Source of the DNA: Marsupella aquatica
Lineage: Eukaryota; Marchantiophyta
Direction: 5' to 3'
Assembly (NCBI GenBank): GCA_973895155.1
Contig: OZ316895.1
Location: 5,394,001-5,458,000 of the forward strand
DNA: 64,000 nucleotides
The notes beneath the pieces are model-generated. The model made no database searches. It had not been told where the DNA came from and was given only the letters and a program-made list of their open reading frames with translations. Position 1 is the stretch's first letter, and the number at the start of each line of letters is the position of its first letter. Both the position numbers and the translations under genes were made by a program. Positions 32,614-46,256 of this stretch are shown in pieces.

Positions 32614-35600
32614 ATGACAAACTCTTTGACTCATCAAGGAGAAGCTGCCTCATATTGCCCCCGTAGTGCATCAATTTCGGTTTGTCCGCGAAGACCAGGA
32701 ATTGATGCTTTAGAGAGCGATTCGAATGTTGAGGCCGAAAGCAAGCGAAATAATGAAGTTCTGTCTCTCACTTTATCGGGCCTCTCTGAGCTCATAACTC
32801 CGACAGCACAGCCAGTCACCTTGGAGCCAGACTCTGATGAAATTTCAGATGAACGCACTTATCCAGCTGTTTCTCTTACATCGACAAGCATTGTTCCTGC
32901 GAGTACTGAAAGTCACTCGGGAGCATGTACCTATGCAGAGGACTTTGGGCCTTGCAAGAAAACTTTGCATGATCAAAATACGGTTAATGATACAAAGAAG
33001 GGTAACCTTGCTGCTGAGGTGAATGTGGACAGTAGTAACAGCGCAGCACTCGCAGGATTTTTATCTGCATCAAATGGCACTTCATGGTCATGGCATGAGG
33101 TCCCTGATGCAGTCGACAGTGAGGCTGGTCCTGAGCTTTATAGTACTAGCAACCCTGCCCTGGTCTCCACCTGTGGAAGCCTATCGTCAACACGGGTTAC
33201 TGATGATCTCATTGATGAGAGTACTGAGGAAGTTGCTTGCCGCAATGTTTCTGAAAGCAACTGCCAGCAGGACTCGTGCTCAGTTGTCGTACAACATTCA
33301 GCTGGCCTTCTGGGAGGTAACGTTGGTCTGGTCTCTCTTGCCGACCGCGCGAGTGCTCCTTTGAAGCCTGATGTCTCCGCTGCTTGTGAAAGAGGTGACC
33401 TAGTTTCAGCTATCCAAGTAGCCTCTCAGAGAATCCAAACTACATCTGAATCGAGTGGTTCAAGCAGGTAAGTAGCTAGATCTAGTAATTAATGAAGGAA
33501 CATTGTATTCATGTGTTTGTACATGTCCAGTTAGTTATTAGCTTATGAGCGAACGATACTCTCTATATCAACCTATAATATCCAACATGATCCAGCTTCT
33601 AATCGATTATCTGTCAATTTGATCATTGTTCTAGCTGGCCTCGAATACGTTATGAAAACATAATTAACATACTTCCGCTTCTGTCTTATCTATCATACGA
33701 AGTTCTTTCCATAATGAGTACCTCAATGTGTTTTGCAGTTCTCATGCAAGTATTATGCATTCTGATGATGAGAATGTCAAAGAGTGTCGTAAAGGTACTT
33801 GTGAGGTGGTCTTCAGGGACCTGGAAGCAGGGCTTCCCATTCACGTTACTTCTTCTGTGGATGAAGGGATGCATGCTGTGGACTTGGCCGAAGATCACAA
33901 GTGCTCAAGCCTTGTAGAACCCACGAAAGAGGCTGTGCCTGTGGAGGCTTATGATCATGATGCTGCTTCTTGTGCTATGAAGGATTTGGTTGACTCTGAG
34001 CTTAGGGACTCTCTTCGTGCTCATGTTCAAACTGATAATACTAAGTCTTCACAGGATAAGGACTTGTTACTGGGTGGAGAGAACAAGCTGGGTGGTGATA
34101 CTCTCGAGAAAGAGGTCGAGGTTCATGGCCTCAGGAAGCGACGTGGTGCCAAGGCGGAAGCGATAAGACCGTCCATTGGTGGTGATTCGGGATTGGGGAA
34201 GATGCCAGATGAACACAAGAAAGGAGTACCGACTACTCGTCCAAAAGATGCCTCGACCGACGTCAGCCAAGAGGCAAAACTGAAACCAGTGGAAAAGAAA
34301 ACCGGGAAACAGGGAAAGAGTGCCGGGAAGCCATCAGCTGTTAGGAAAGTGGCTGAGCCCCAACCTTTGGAAGAATCGCGTGCCAAGGAAGAAGCAGAGG
34401 CTAACAGGAAAGTACACGAGTCTCTTGACAATTTCATAAGGCAAACTATTAGATGCGAGCCGTACATGAACTTCACTAGTAGACCCGGGGATAAGCCTTT
34501 GCAGCGGCTTCGACCTGATGTATTTGAGAACCATGTCGCTGGGAAGTTTGCACGAGGATTCAAAGTTGATAATGGATCTGATCCTAGGGACATTGCTACA
34601 GAAGAAAACCGTGGCATGGACACCACCTCTAATGACGTAGATGGGTTGAAGGATGGAAGTACTGGGTCTGCCAAAGGAATTTCTGGACTCCGAACGGGTG
34701 CACAGCACTCTCTGAAGGTTCCCCCTGGAGTTGTCGCTTTCACTCAATCTACCAGTAAAGGCAGTGGTGAGTCATTGAAGACGACCTGAGTCCGTCCAGA
34801 GAGTATACTGGATCCGTTTGCGATTGAAGGGAGTACTCAGTGTAGTAGATTGGTGATACGATTTGTAAAGTACTAAGACATGCTAAAACATTTTGCCGAT
34901 CCTTGGGAACCTTCAAAACTAGTGAATTTTGTCGGTATGTGCATTTCTGATTCTGTTCTTTTACAGATTTGCAAGGGTGGCTGTCACCTTCGAAAACCAA
35001 ATGTGAAAAATGTGCAAGGGAGTTCTGTTCCACCCTCAACTATCGAAGGCATGTACGCGTACACCGGCGATCTCTGAACCCTGAAAAGGTTCGTTGAGCC
35101 TCCGAAGTCAATCTTTTATATGGGCTGTATTGACACACAGATGATTTAACCTGTTTGTGCTGCTGTGACATTTTATATACTCTCAAAGAAATGGGACTTC
35201 ACCCTGCTAACGTGTTTGTTTTGTACAGGAGGATCTGAGCAAGGAGAGGTCAAAGGTGGCCGCATTCTGGGATAAGGTATTCTTAATGCCCGTATGCCAA
35301 AGCTTTTTTTTGGTTTCTTTTACCAATTTGTTGTAAATGGTCCCAAATAGTTCAGGTCTGAATGCCCTTTCCTTCTCCCTTGACCATTTTGCTGTCACCA
35401 TGCAACTTTTGCAACCTGTCAGATGTCAAGGCAAGCTGAATCATGGTCTCTCCTGTTGCATGTGCAGCTGACTCCGGAGGAGGCTGGCAGCATTTTACAC
35501 TGTGATAATATGGAGATCGAGGTACGCCCAATTTTCCTTCCGGGCTTTTTCGACTGTTTCTTTTGTGAAGGAACTCCAGCTCTGTAGTGAGATGTCTAGT

Positions 35601-38600
35601 GTTAGACAATGTGACAAATCTCAATAGGTTTCTATTCTGTCTCACTGCGTTGAATTAATAAAGGAGTCATGCTGCTGGACGCCTTTGGTGCACTCTTTGG
35701 TCAGTTTATTTGAATGATTGCTTAAATGTCATCCTGAGAGATGAGGTGTATTTCTGGCAGGATTTATCTGGAGACGCTGCTCTCGATGCTCTCAAAGCCT
35801 TTATTCATCAACCTGGCCTGCCATCCTTGCCACAAGGGATTCTCAAGGCTGGGTCGCTACTTCTTGTAAGTGACGACAAATGGGGGGACTGACAAACTTA
35901 ACATGTTTCTCCTGAAATGTAGCAGCTCACTACCTGACCCACTGACGGGGATGTCAAAAGACGAGAAAAATCAAGTAACTGGGATTTGTAGGGAGTAGTT
36001 TAAGCGTATTCATTTATTGTTGAGGTCTAGTATGATAATCATTGATCAAGCTACAAAGATGTCTCTTTCAATCAAGATTTCTTACACGGTTGCTGGACAA
36101 CTCAAATGTTTCTTTTTTATCGGCCACGGCTGAGTTGTGGTTTTTTCTGTACGTTCAGGAAATGTTTTTATTGTATGAGATTAGATGTAGCGGCGTCAGT
36201 TAACTCCTCCACTTTCTCTCACCTTCAGAACAGCCATCGTACCGTCGTTTCACTTCCCCGCAATTCTGTAAATCTGATACGGACAATCCTGTTCTTCTCT
36301 TTAATCGTTCAACTGGCATTGTCCGGAATGTAGCAGTCAGTGTCCCTTACTGTTCTCTTAGCGCTAAACCGCTGCACATTTTGAGTGGGTATGGGGCGTT
36401 CACAGATAAATTTGAGACCTAGCTATTGGAACTTTGTGGTAAGGAAGGAACTCTTCTGTAAGCAATTCGAGATTGATGATCTGTTCACGTTATCGATATT
36501 GAAGGATATTGTGCGGGGTTGCGTTCCCCTGTCCTCGGAACGACTACTTGCCATTTTGGATGACGCTAGCGAGAAGACATTCTTATGTGGAGGAACATCT
36601 ATCGCGGCACAACGGTTCATTTTCAATGGCGAGGCTGGAAAGGTCGGGCTGGAGGAACGAAATCTAGTGGCTACCATGGGCTTTCATATTGAGCTGAATT
36701 TGGTACTACTTCTCTCATTAAAAATAGCACATGTCCTGTTAAAACGAAGAATTCATGTATATTAATTTCAAAAGTATTATGTTTTATCGTGTAAAAATCT
36801 AAGTTAATTGAATCCACTCTCCTGTCAAGTCAGAGTGACGACTTTGTCTCGTGTCAGTTGGGCTTGCAATCTCACGACAATTGATGGCAATGGATATCAG
36901 GTGAAGGCATGGATGTCTGATAAGGAAGCTGAAGCACTACGGTGCCAACAAGCACTGTTCAAAGAAGAAGAAGCTGCACAGCAAAAGTAAATTCCCTAGA
37001 CTCGGCTGTTTGTGCTTCGAGACTCCATTCCATTTTGACCAGCTGTTTCGTTTGGGTCTGTGGTGGTTCTAACGTGCCACTTTCTCTCTTTTCAGGCGTC
37101 AAAAGCTTCTGGAAAAGAAGAGAATGAAAAAGATCAGACAAAAGGAACGGAAAGGTAGTACTTCACAGCTGATTCTGCAAGAATTGGACAACGAGTCCGT
37201 CGATGATGAGGGAAATGTTCGAGGGATAGGTGAGGAAGATGACTCTCCCACAGGAACAGGGTCAAGTTCTTCTTCATTGGTGTCTGCCCAGGACTTAGCC
37301 CTTCCAGAGTCAGCTGAACTGGATGAAGCGGATGCCCTCACACACAATGATGTCATAGATGAAAGTGAGCTGCTTTTGGGAAACAAATCAGACACGGGGA
37401 AAAACATGTCAAGTGATGATGACTATCTGCATCGTTCTCGAGATGGGCTTTCACAGTATGGGCGCGAAAGGCAACAAGTTGGTACTCACCGGGGGGAAAT
37501 TGAATCGCTGTATAGAGAGGAAGATTCCTCTGCCCGAGATCCTTTCATTGAAGTGGGAGCAATGTCTCAATCGAGACCTGCTGATCAGGTGGACTGGGAT
37601 GGTGATTTTGATTCTAGGCTATCTCACTCTTACCCCCAAGGTAGGAGAACAGGAGAAGCGCAATTTAGTCCGTATTATCGCAAAGGGGAACAGGACAGGA
37701 CTGGGTCGGACTTCAAGAGGCGCGAATTTGAAAGAGCTGTACAGGAGCGGAAGCCCTTCAGAATCACAAGGGACAGGTCTCGGAACGATTACTCTGAGCA
37801 GAAGCCTCTGAGGGATTCAAGGGGCTATGATGGACGATTTGGGGATAACCATCCGACATCTTTCAAGCCTCCTAGAAAGCCCAACGCATACTTTGTGAAG
37901 GCTGACCCCGGCAATTTAGATGTGTCCAATATTTCCAGGTTGCAACAGTATCGCAGCAAGCCTCCCGGGATGAGTAGGGCTTCATCCACCTCTGGAAATG
38001 CGCAAGTTGTTTGGACTAGAAAGGTTCCACAACCTGCTGCTGTTGAAGTGACCAAAGAGACACAGGACGAGACTGTTCGCGATGATGGAGAAAGCAGCAA
38101 AGGTGATGGCTGGGCAGCGGGCGAGGCGCTGCAAGAGGGAGTGTTGAATGTGCCTGACGTTGCAGACGGTAATGTCGCAACCAAAGGAGACAAGGGAAGG
38201 ATGGAGAAAAGAGATGATGCAGCTACTCCGGTTCCTCTGGACGTGAGCACTGGAAATGTAATCACCATACCTACAAGTTCTTCTTCCCTGTCATTTCATA
38301 TAGATGTTAGTTCTCAAGATTGGCCTCGGTTGCCTCGGAGGTTTGGTTCGAACTGCAGCTGCGGCTCATCTTTGCTGACCAAGTCAGCCAGGTTTCACAC
38401 CTGTGCTTCCATTCTCATGGAGGAACATATTGCGTCTTTGTCCCAGCTAACTGAGGCTGGCTCAAGGACTGTAGTTTGTTCATGTTTTAATGGTTCGTCT
38501 AACCTTTCATCTGTACGATTGCAGGATAGCAGGTTAACACGACCGAGCGATGATTTGCTCTCTGCCGAGGAGATGCCAGAGGTTGATGATGGTTTGAGTG

Positions 38601-40266
38601 GTGCACTTTTAGTAGGGTCTTTAAGTGTGCCTCTCGGTAAGTTTGCTACTGTGAGTATATCTCAGGCCAGGCCGGGATCTAGTGCTCCATATTTTCATCG
38701 CCCAGATGATTCTGAGGTTGGAAATGTAAGTGCAGTGGGAAGTCGTGCAGAATCCCATGGGTTGCCAGGTGTGGTGCATTCTTTTCAAGACTCTCGCTCG
38801 TCTTCTCATCTGCATATTGCTACAGGAAATAGTGATTGTTCTGAACCATTGGAGAAAAGTCTGGGCAGCTCTCTTCAAGCGTCTGGTTTAAGATCTTTCC
38901 CCATTTCTACTCAATCCCCAAATTTGAAATCTCAGGTCTCGTCCACTAGTCCTGAGAGAGTAGAAAGTAGTCGCCATATTGCTCCACCACCTGGACATGA
39001 GAGAGTTGCTGTCAAGCAAGGGTCCTGGCAGGCTTCTGCCGGACGCTATGTCCATGCCAAGGTGTGGCGTGCAGTTGGTGTGGTAGGGGAGCGGCAAGAG
39101 TTAAATGCTACTAGCGGGGACAGTGCGTCTGATTTTTTTGAGGGAAGACTTTCCCAAGATGTAGATTCTTCAGGAAGGAGTGAGGGTGAAAGAGAAACCT
39201 CCCCAATGGCAGATGCATGGCAGGTTAGCCCCACGCGGGACCATCATTTTGTCAGAGGGCATTCTGAGGAAAGACATGACGTCGATGACGATCATCTGAA
39301 GTCACAAGTTATGTCAGAGGGAAAAGCTGATTATAAAAGCAAAGCACGAAGTGACAATGGACTCGAGAATGCATCGGGACTCTACTCTTTATCTATTTAT
39401 GTGGACGCAGGAACGTTTCTTAATGAAAGTAAGGTTCTTCTGTCACCAGTTATCCAGTACATTGTGACGTTCTTTTTAGCTTACCTGAAAGTTTATAAGA
39501 TTGCTGTTGTTTTTTGGGTGGCTTTCGTGGATCGAGAACGTTTCCATGCTTTGATTAATGATTGGATTTCTCAAGTGCATTTTTGTTTTATTTTCTCGGG
39601 CGGTAGTCCGAGATATCGAAGTGTTGGTCTTTCTTCAGAAGAATAAATTTAAGTTCCTGTAATCATGCAGGGTGGAGAGCAGCTTTGGCGCATGCATCTG
39701 ATGACGAAGTGTTACTTATAGGTGACAACATTTCGAACGAGGCAGAGGGATTCAACTTTCTGGATATGGTGTCGCGGCAAATGTCCAAGGAAAGCAGTCG
39801 GCAAATTCCTGGTGCAGAATCTGGGCCATCTACATCTTCCTCTAGTGTGACCGAGTTATCAGGAAAAGCTACACAAGATGAGGGTGTGTCTTTGTCTAAA
39901 ATTTTCGGCGATTCTGATCATACTGGTGTGGAAGATATAATATGTCCTTCAACAATTGACGAGCAAGCATTGGATGGAGCTAGCCCTCAAGCTCATTTAT
40001 CAGAGGATGATACAGGGTTGAGGGATGCTTCCACATCTCCTCTTGGCAGCGAACACAACATGAGTGGGAGTGAGACGGCATCATCTGCTTCACTAGCCAG
40101 GGGGGGAGGATCAGGAGGTGGGGCTGTTGGTTCCTCTTATTCTAGGCGTGGGAATAGTAGGCAAGAAAGGTGGCATAGAAATTCCCGAGATAGAGTTCTG
40201 GAACAGAGATACGGGGCTCGAAGACGGGCTCCAGCGGAGAAGAATTCTTCAGCTACGAGGTGCTAA
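32614..40266 (+). CDS. Large C2H2 zinc-finger / Lys-Arg coiled-coil protein, ten coding exons
   Basis: Exons: 32614-33467, 33739-34766, 34967-35088, 35229-35276, 35468-35521, 35761-35865, 36406-36702, 36901-36986, 37096-39428 and 39671-40266. All junctions are GT-AG and phases agree, giving 5523 nt (1840 codons). The N-terminal third is acidic and disordered. Exon 3 starts DLQGWLSPSK and carries one C2H2 finger (CEKC, twelve residues, then HVRVH). Exon 4 reads SKVAAFWDK. Exons 5-7 form a helical region (LFTLSILKDIVRGC). Exons 8-9 give the charged helix EEEAAQQKRQKLLEKKRMKK, followed by a long Ser/Asp/Arg-rich tail. The block order (LQGWL, finger, AFWDKL, EEEAAQ-KRQ helix) recurs in a conserved plant family I cannot name. 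A nuclear, RNA- or chromatin-linked role is a guess. Exon 9 could contain retained introns (acceptor-like site at 38524, donor-like site at 38637). The upstream TTG at 32608 was not used as the start. Confidence 0.75.
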
Positions 40267-43000
40267 AGTTGTCTGAGAAGGTTTGGGCTTGTAAATCAGT
40301 TGCTAAGAGTCTCTTCCCCTGCTTGCTCTGATTCTTTAGACAGGTATTGCCATTGCAATGACCTGTTGTGCCAATACTGTAGTCAACTACGGCAGCTGTC
40401 TATAGGTGCTTGTGCATCGAAGTGTAGGCCATGTGGATTACAACAACGCATGGATGCATAATCCACAGTAGTTGAAGAGTGTCCAACCTGTTGAGTGATT
40501 TCACAGGTATCGAGTTCCTTGACCATTGCAGGCCAGTTGGAGTACATTTTTTAGGTACCTTTCTCGCTTGTTGAAGTTTTTTGGCCTAAGGTAGCGGGAT
40601 CTCTTCGCCATTAAGGGTTCTCTATGTTAGGAAGCAGCGGCTTGTAAATATTTTTAGGAGGAAGAGTCATAAAAATCAGTGAATTTTGTCGTATTCGTTT
40701 GTGCACGGATCATTCCAACCTGTCTGATCAGTTAGGGCTCACTAAGATTAAGAGGTCTCTATCATTATTGGATGGAGATCTGATTTGGATGGATATCTGA
40801 TTTGCATGGAGGGAACTACAGTAGTGAAATTCACTAATAAGGTTAACTAGTGACATCCTGCACTGTTTGTTTAACAATTGATTACATTTCGCACCCTCGT
40901 TTCTCTGTGCCCTCGGCCTGTGCCTAGGCAGTTCAGAACCTTTTAGTCTTTCTCCTGAACATATAGCTTAATTTATTTCAAGCATTTGTTGAGGTCAGAA
41001 AGACAGCCATTTCTTGCGAGAGAACGGAATAACGAGTGCATGCGCCCTAGAGAAAAACCCCAAATAGGTACCTGCATGGAAGCAGTACCTGGATGGGAGC
41101 AGGCTTAAATGGGATTTAGGGTTTAGGATATTGGGACTAAACCTGGACTTATCCTATTGCAGGGCTCTCATGCCCTTGAGTTTATAATATGCTCGTGCAT
41201 GTTTGATTCGGATAGGAGTGCGTTGGCGTACTGCTATGCAACACAGGATACAGCTTCGATGGGTTTCAGGAAATGGGGTTGCTTTGCCAATCAGTCTGTC
41301 ATCCCCATTTCGCACTGCCAATCTTGGTTGCCCAGTACCTCGGTAGTGCGAAATGGGGAATGGCATACAATAGGCCGATTTTGCACTGCCAATCTGGCTG
41401 CACAGGTAAAAGGTATTTGAACACATCTGAAACACCCGGACCTAGTCAGTAGCAGCTGCCTGCATTGGGCCCGCCAACCACCTTGGCAAGCTTTTTTCTT
41501 TGCACATTGAGGGGTTACATTGAGGGGTTACATTGAGGTCATTGCACTTGTAACTCCTAAATTTTTGGGTTGACTCTGGCAATCCTATGGTTCAGAATAT
41601 ATACAAGTAAATATCTTGGTAAAAATGTAAGGTGAATTTGCTTAGTACTGCTCCTTAATGGGGGTATCAATCGCTGCAATGCTAACTGGCTTTAAGAGTG
41701 AAGAAAAAACGGCCAAGGCCTACCGCGAGAATTTTGAAGTTACCCTTGACCAACAAGATAATTTGAGTTTGGTTAGTGTCATTTGTGAAAGTGAAGAGTT
41801 CTGGGGCTTAGACGAACAAAATCCATCTTTGGTCCCAAGTTTTTTTAAAGAATACCCGAAACCATGCACATGTGTAACCACTTGCTTAACCACTTGCTTT
41901 AGTCAGGTGCAGGAAAACCCCATCAGGTTTATTAGATAGTTATTGTACATGCTTTTGGCCACTAAATCATGTGATAAAGTGTCCCTCCGGGAACGATCTC
42001 TGAAAGGTCTTAAAAATATTTGTATAAAAAGGAAAAATGCACGTATACCATAATTTGCAATCTACTTTACCACTCTTAGAGTGAAGCCTTACACCTCAAC
42101 TTCTTTGGGAACAGGAAATTTTAATTTTAAACTATGTTTGTAAAAACGTGAGAATATTGGACATTTTTTGTTTTTATATGGACAATGATGGTTTTGTTAG
42201 AATTTACTTTTAGGTTTAGAGTTATGATTGTACCATAGTTAAAGTTAATCTTAATTGCAGATTTGGTTAGGTTAGTCATGTTATGTACACTCTATACCCA
42301 AGCAATGTTTGTTTGGAGAGTGTGAACTTAAGTTCATTATTACGGAGTTAATTGAGAGATAGAGAGAGTTTGCGTTATGAATGTTTGATATGGTCGGTTG
42401 GTCTAGAGTTCAATAAAACTCATGTGTGTTCTCGTGAACGTAGTTTCATGTGAAGGTGAACCACGTATCTATCTGTGTTGACTCTTGTGCGTTGGATGGT
42501 TCATGGGCTTGCCGTTGTGATTGTCATATATGCTCAACGGGTTTAAACGCAGATCAGAGCTTTTAGGGTGTTCAGGACATGGGTTGTTTTGCATGGAATA
42601 ACACTTTCAGTCATTCCCAATTTTTGCATAGGTACTCTTGGTTACACAAGACAGCTACCATGAGAATTTGATGTTATCAACAAATGACTTGACTTCAATC
42701 CATTTTCTTTTTTGCATTCCATCCTTTGTATATGAGAACTGATCCTTATAGTAAGGTTGTGTGTTGATCTAACATTATGTTTCTTGTCCACTCAGTCATC
42801 ACCACATGAGTCATCACCACATGTGAAAACTTATGTCTCATTCAAAGAGTCAGATGTCACATGTGTAACTTTGATACCACTCTGTGTGGAAGATACATAC
42901 TTTGCATGGACATTGAGCAATGAGATATAGATTGTACCTTTAATAAGCATTCACCTCTCCTGAAAGTATGAAAAAATCACCCATGTAGCTTTATGGGGTA
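40267..43000. other. Gene 3' flank and AT-rich intergenic DNA
   Basis: The 3' untranslated region probably ends within a few hundred bases of 40266. Beyond it I find no supported gene. A 93-codon frame at 41658-41939 has no family match. ACATTGAGGGGTT repeats three times near 41505-41540, and a strong hairpin lies at 41302-41359. Confidence 0.5.
41302..41359. repeat. Hairpin with arms TCCCCATTTCGCACT / AGTGCGAAATGGGGA
   Basis: Perfect 15-bp arms (41302-41316 and 41345-41359) extend inward by a G-T and two further pairs around a loop of about 22 nt. A related TTTTGCACTGCCAATC occurs near 41382-41397. Confidence 0.7.
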
Positions 43001-43004
43001 TATG

Positions 43005-43110
43005 GTCTCCCTTATATCTTCCCGCATTTGCCAGGTCGACATGTGGTTGCCCTATATCTCACAAAATTTAATTGAGTGACCTTAGTCCTACACATTATTA
43101 CAGCTCTTTA
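43005..43110. repeat. Dispersed repeat, copy 1 of 2
   Basis: GGTATATGGTCTCCC begins a diverged segment of about 105 bp that ends GAGTGACCTTAGTCCTACAC. The same start and end words recur in the same order and orientation at 46257-46365, so the two are copies of one repeat. Confidence 0.6.
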
Positions 43111-46100
43111 CTAACCTGTCCCCCATACTACCCAAATTTACTAATCTGCCCCCCAAACCAAAATGATATGTCAACCTGGCCCCCATTCTGCATCTGGGTT
43201 AGTTGTAACTCATCATCAGGTCACCTTTGACCTGTGAGCTTTTGATGGTGATCAAAGATGGACGCCTTGGCCATGGAAAGGTAAGCATTGTTGTCAAGGC
43301 ATTTGCAAGATGCATTTGGCCGGTTGTTAGATTGCTTGCCTCAATATTTTGTTCATGTAAAAGTTGTTGGACACTGCTAGATATTATCTGCATGGTTGTG
43401 TGAAGTTTGGATTTAAAGGATGCATTACCCAACCCTATACCTTCTACACCTGAAATGTATCTAGAAATCTTGCATGAGTTGAGGAAAGAAGCAATGAAGA
43501 GCTTGGATAGGACGAAGGTAGAGGCTGAAGTTGCATGCTACACCATTACCTTTGGCACCCATAGCAATGATTTTCATTGACAAAGTTGGAGAACCAAGGA
43601 CAAAATCAATTGGGACAGCCCTGGGATGTCAGTGGAGTATGTCAATGGCCCAACAACAATGTGGAAAGTAGTGCAATTCAAGCCAAGATTCTATGCCATT
43701 GTTTGTGGATCTCAGCCTTGGATTACAAGATATGGGACAAATGTACTCAGCAAGCATGGGGATTTGAATCATTTAAGACTGGTGAGGAGGCACTAGAGCA
43801 CATGTGCAATGGATTTAGGCCACAAGATACTTGGGTAATTCCTCATAAGTAAAATGCAAAATTGTTCAGGTTCCCAGTCCGATTGGGGTTGATGCACATT
43901 CAGCTTTGATATAATATATATGTAATCCAATTAAAATTTTGTTCTATTGGACTCTATACGTTTCACTCAGGTTCAATGATGCAATCATATAATCCAGCAA
44001 CTTCATTTGACATCTCTTTAATTTAAAGTGACCAAATTTAATGCAAAAATTTTGTGCAAAAAATCCATGCAAACAGGCTATTGTACCCTTCCAATGCCAC
44101 ACATTTAATTTTTAGGTTTGTTGAAGCAAACAACTCTTACACCATGGGCCAAGTAGAGCATATTAGCCTAAAAGTTTCATCAACAACATTGCCCTAGATT
44201 GATCTTTGTGATTTGGCTGTCTGAAGCAAGTGAGAGAACCTTTCCATGTCAAAGCTTTCCTGACTTGTGTCATTGTTGTTCATGTCCAAGCTGCCAAGGT
44301 TCTTCTTAGCATTTAGTCTAAGTAACAGCTTCTCTCATTGCCTTGTGTTGGGGGCAACTCCTCTTGTCATGGCCTAAGTGCTCACCACACACAACACACT
44401 TTTTGGGCAGCCTCTGAATTTCCTCACCTTGAAACTGCATCCTTGATTGCATCTGTAAATCTCTGTGTCGGATACAGTTTCCTATGCTTCAATGGTGTCC
44501 ACAATTGAGGTCTGGCAGCAGTTCATTCATCAATAAGGTAAGGAGATGAGCTCGTATGTCACCCATAATGTTTCGATTGTATACTCAATGGAGAAACATG
44601 ATCATAATGCCTTGTGCACAATCTGGTCAAGGCCCGTAAGGCATGTACGCAAGGTAACAAACAATCTTGGAATTCAGCACATTGTGAAATTCAAACCACT
44701 CAGGGAATTGGAAGGGTGGGCAGTAAGGTGAGATGCTTTCTCTTCAATCCCTCAAGTACACCATAATGTTGGGTGGGATTGAAGTTTTGACACCTGTAGC
44801 CAACTCTTGCTTTTGAAACACTTGACTATGATATAATCCCAAAGCTGAAAGGACAGATTAGAGATTTTCGTAAACTAAGAGGGTCAAAATTCATGGCCAC
44901 TTCACTCGGACACTCTGAGAAATAAGTTCCTTCACATTGTATGTTGGCTCGAAACGTCAAGAACTGGCTTGCGGACGAGTCAGAGATAGTACAAATCTGA
45001 GTTCAATTGGGGTGTCACTTCATGTCATTTCATTGGTTAGATGGCAAGGATTTCTTTTGTGTATGACGGCTAGCATTTGTAAACCTTTGCAGAAAAGGTG
45101 TCAGGGACAGTTGGTGGGGATACGCATGTGCAGAACGGAGGTTCATTCTGTTGCCCTTGATTGCATTATCTGGGGCAATGTTTGGAAACCTTACTGAGAA
45201 GAAAAGACTAACCACTTCCTTTGGCAATTAACTCATTGACTCAATGCAACTAAGCACTATATTGGTCAAAGGACTATCTGTCATGATAACAAAGATGGTT
45301 CTGACTATAATTACCCTGTTTGTTTGGAGTGATGTAATTTGGTGGTGCCTAAGCTGTGACAAATCTGCACATGAAAATATTCTTCATTGTTAGTGGGAGT
45401 GTCCGGAATCTCAGTAGATTTGGGTACTGTGTGCACACATTATGCAATGGGCTTTTACATACTTGTGTTCTTCCCTTTCATTGTGACATTGTTCACCCAA
45501 ATTTGGGGGCACCTTTTACCAGAGGTGGTGGGGTACCTATTAAGCTCTGGAATACTGTGTTGGGTATTGTCAATTGGCAAATTTGGAAGCCTAGATGCTC
45601 ACTGGAGAAGGAGCAGGTCAGAATCTCGGATTTTAATATGAAAGTTAAGATCTGGCTTGAGATTGGCTTTAGTCTAAAACTTGCTTGGAAACAAAGAGTC
45701 TCTCAACATGTGGAGCAGGGTGGCAAACATTACCAGGATCTGGTTGGAAAGATGGAAAGGGATTATGGTCGTGATGGAGGACTTTTCTCTCTTGTTGATT
45801 GGATTTTTCTGGTGAACCTTGGTCCTCTGTGGGCTTTTGACCCACCTTGAGTTTTGATTGGATGTGGTTCTTTGGATTCAATTTTTTTTGCTGTGTTCCT
45901 TGAATTTTAGTTTTAGTGCCCCTGATTCTTTGCAATTGGTTAATACTCTTGTGGATTTTTGTTGGTGGACACTCGTTCAAATCTTTCTGGATCTCTTCCT
46001 GTTTTTTGGCCTGAGTCAGCCCTCTCTCTTGCGGCAGTAGTTAGGTGTTTTTTATCCTTTGGGTGGGGGACATGTTGTCACCATGCACCAGTAGCCACTG

Positions 46101-46254
46101 TTATTTCCATTTCCCTCTTGACTACATGCATTTGGTCTTTGAGTAGGTTCGTGGCATTTGACCTTTTTGGGGTCTGACTTGACTCTTGGCTTTTACTGGT
46201 TTTATTTCTCATATAAGCAAAGCACTTCTTTTAAGAAAAATTTGAAAAAACTAA
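43111..46254. other. Gene-free AT-rich interval with eroded coding remnants
   Basis: Short open frames (43577-43852, 45356-45850) show no recognisable domain. The second has a Trp-rich helix pattern that could be the end of a LINE reverse-transcriptase gene, but this is weak. The interval sits between two copies of the same dispersed repeat. Confidence 0.35.
44325..44460 (-). pseudogene. Zinc-knuckle remnant (CCHC) of a transposable element
   Basis: Read on the minus strand, the segment gives RLPKKCVVCGEHLGHDKRSC, a C-x2-C-x4-H-x4-C knuckle, followed by about ten codons and a stop. Another frame just upstream reads YRCNQGCSFKVRKFRGCP, so a frameshift may split one Cys-rich domain. Such knuckles occur in MULE transposases and retroelement Gag proteins. 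Nothing else of the element is recognisable. Confidence 0.45.
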
Positions 46255-46256
46255 GT

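Noticed and set aside
41658-41939. A 93-codon ORF.
   Set aside because: No family pattern, no neighbouring exon signals and chance-length in this context.
45356-45850. LINE reverse-transcriptase C-terminus.
   Set aside because: Only a loose Trp/Arg pattern supports it; no catalytic motif such as YxDD is present nearby.
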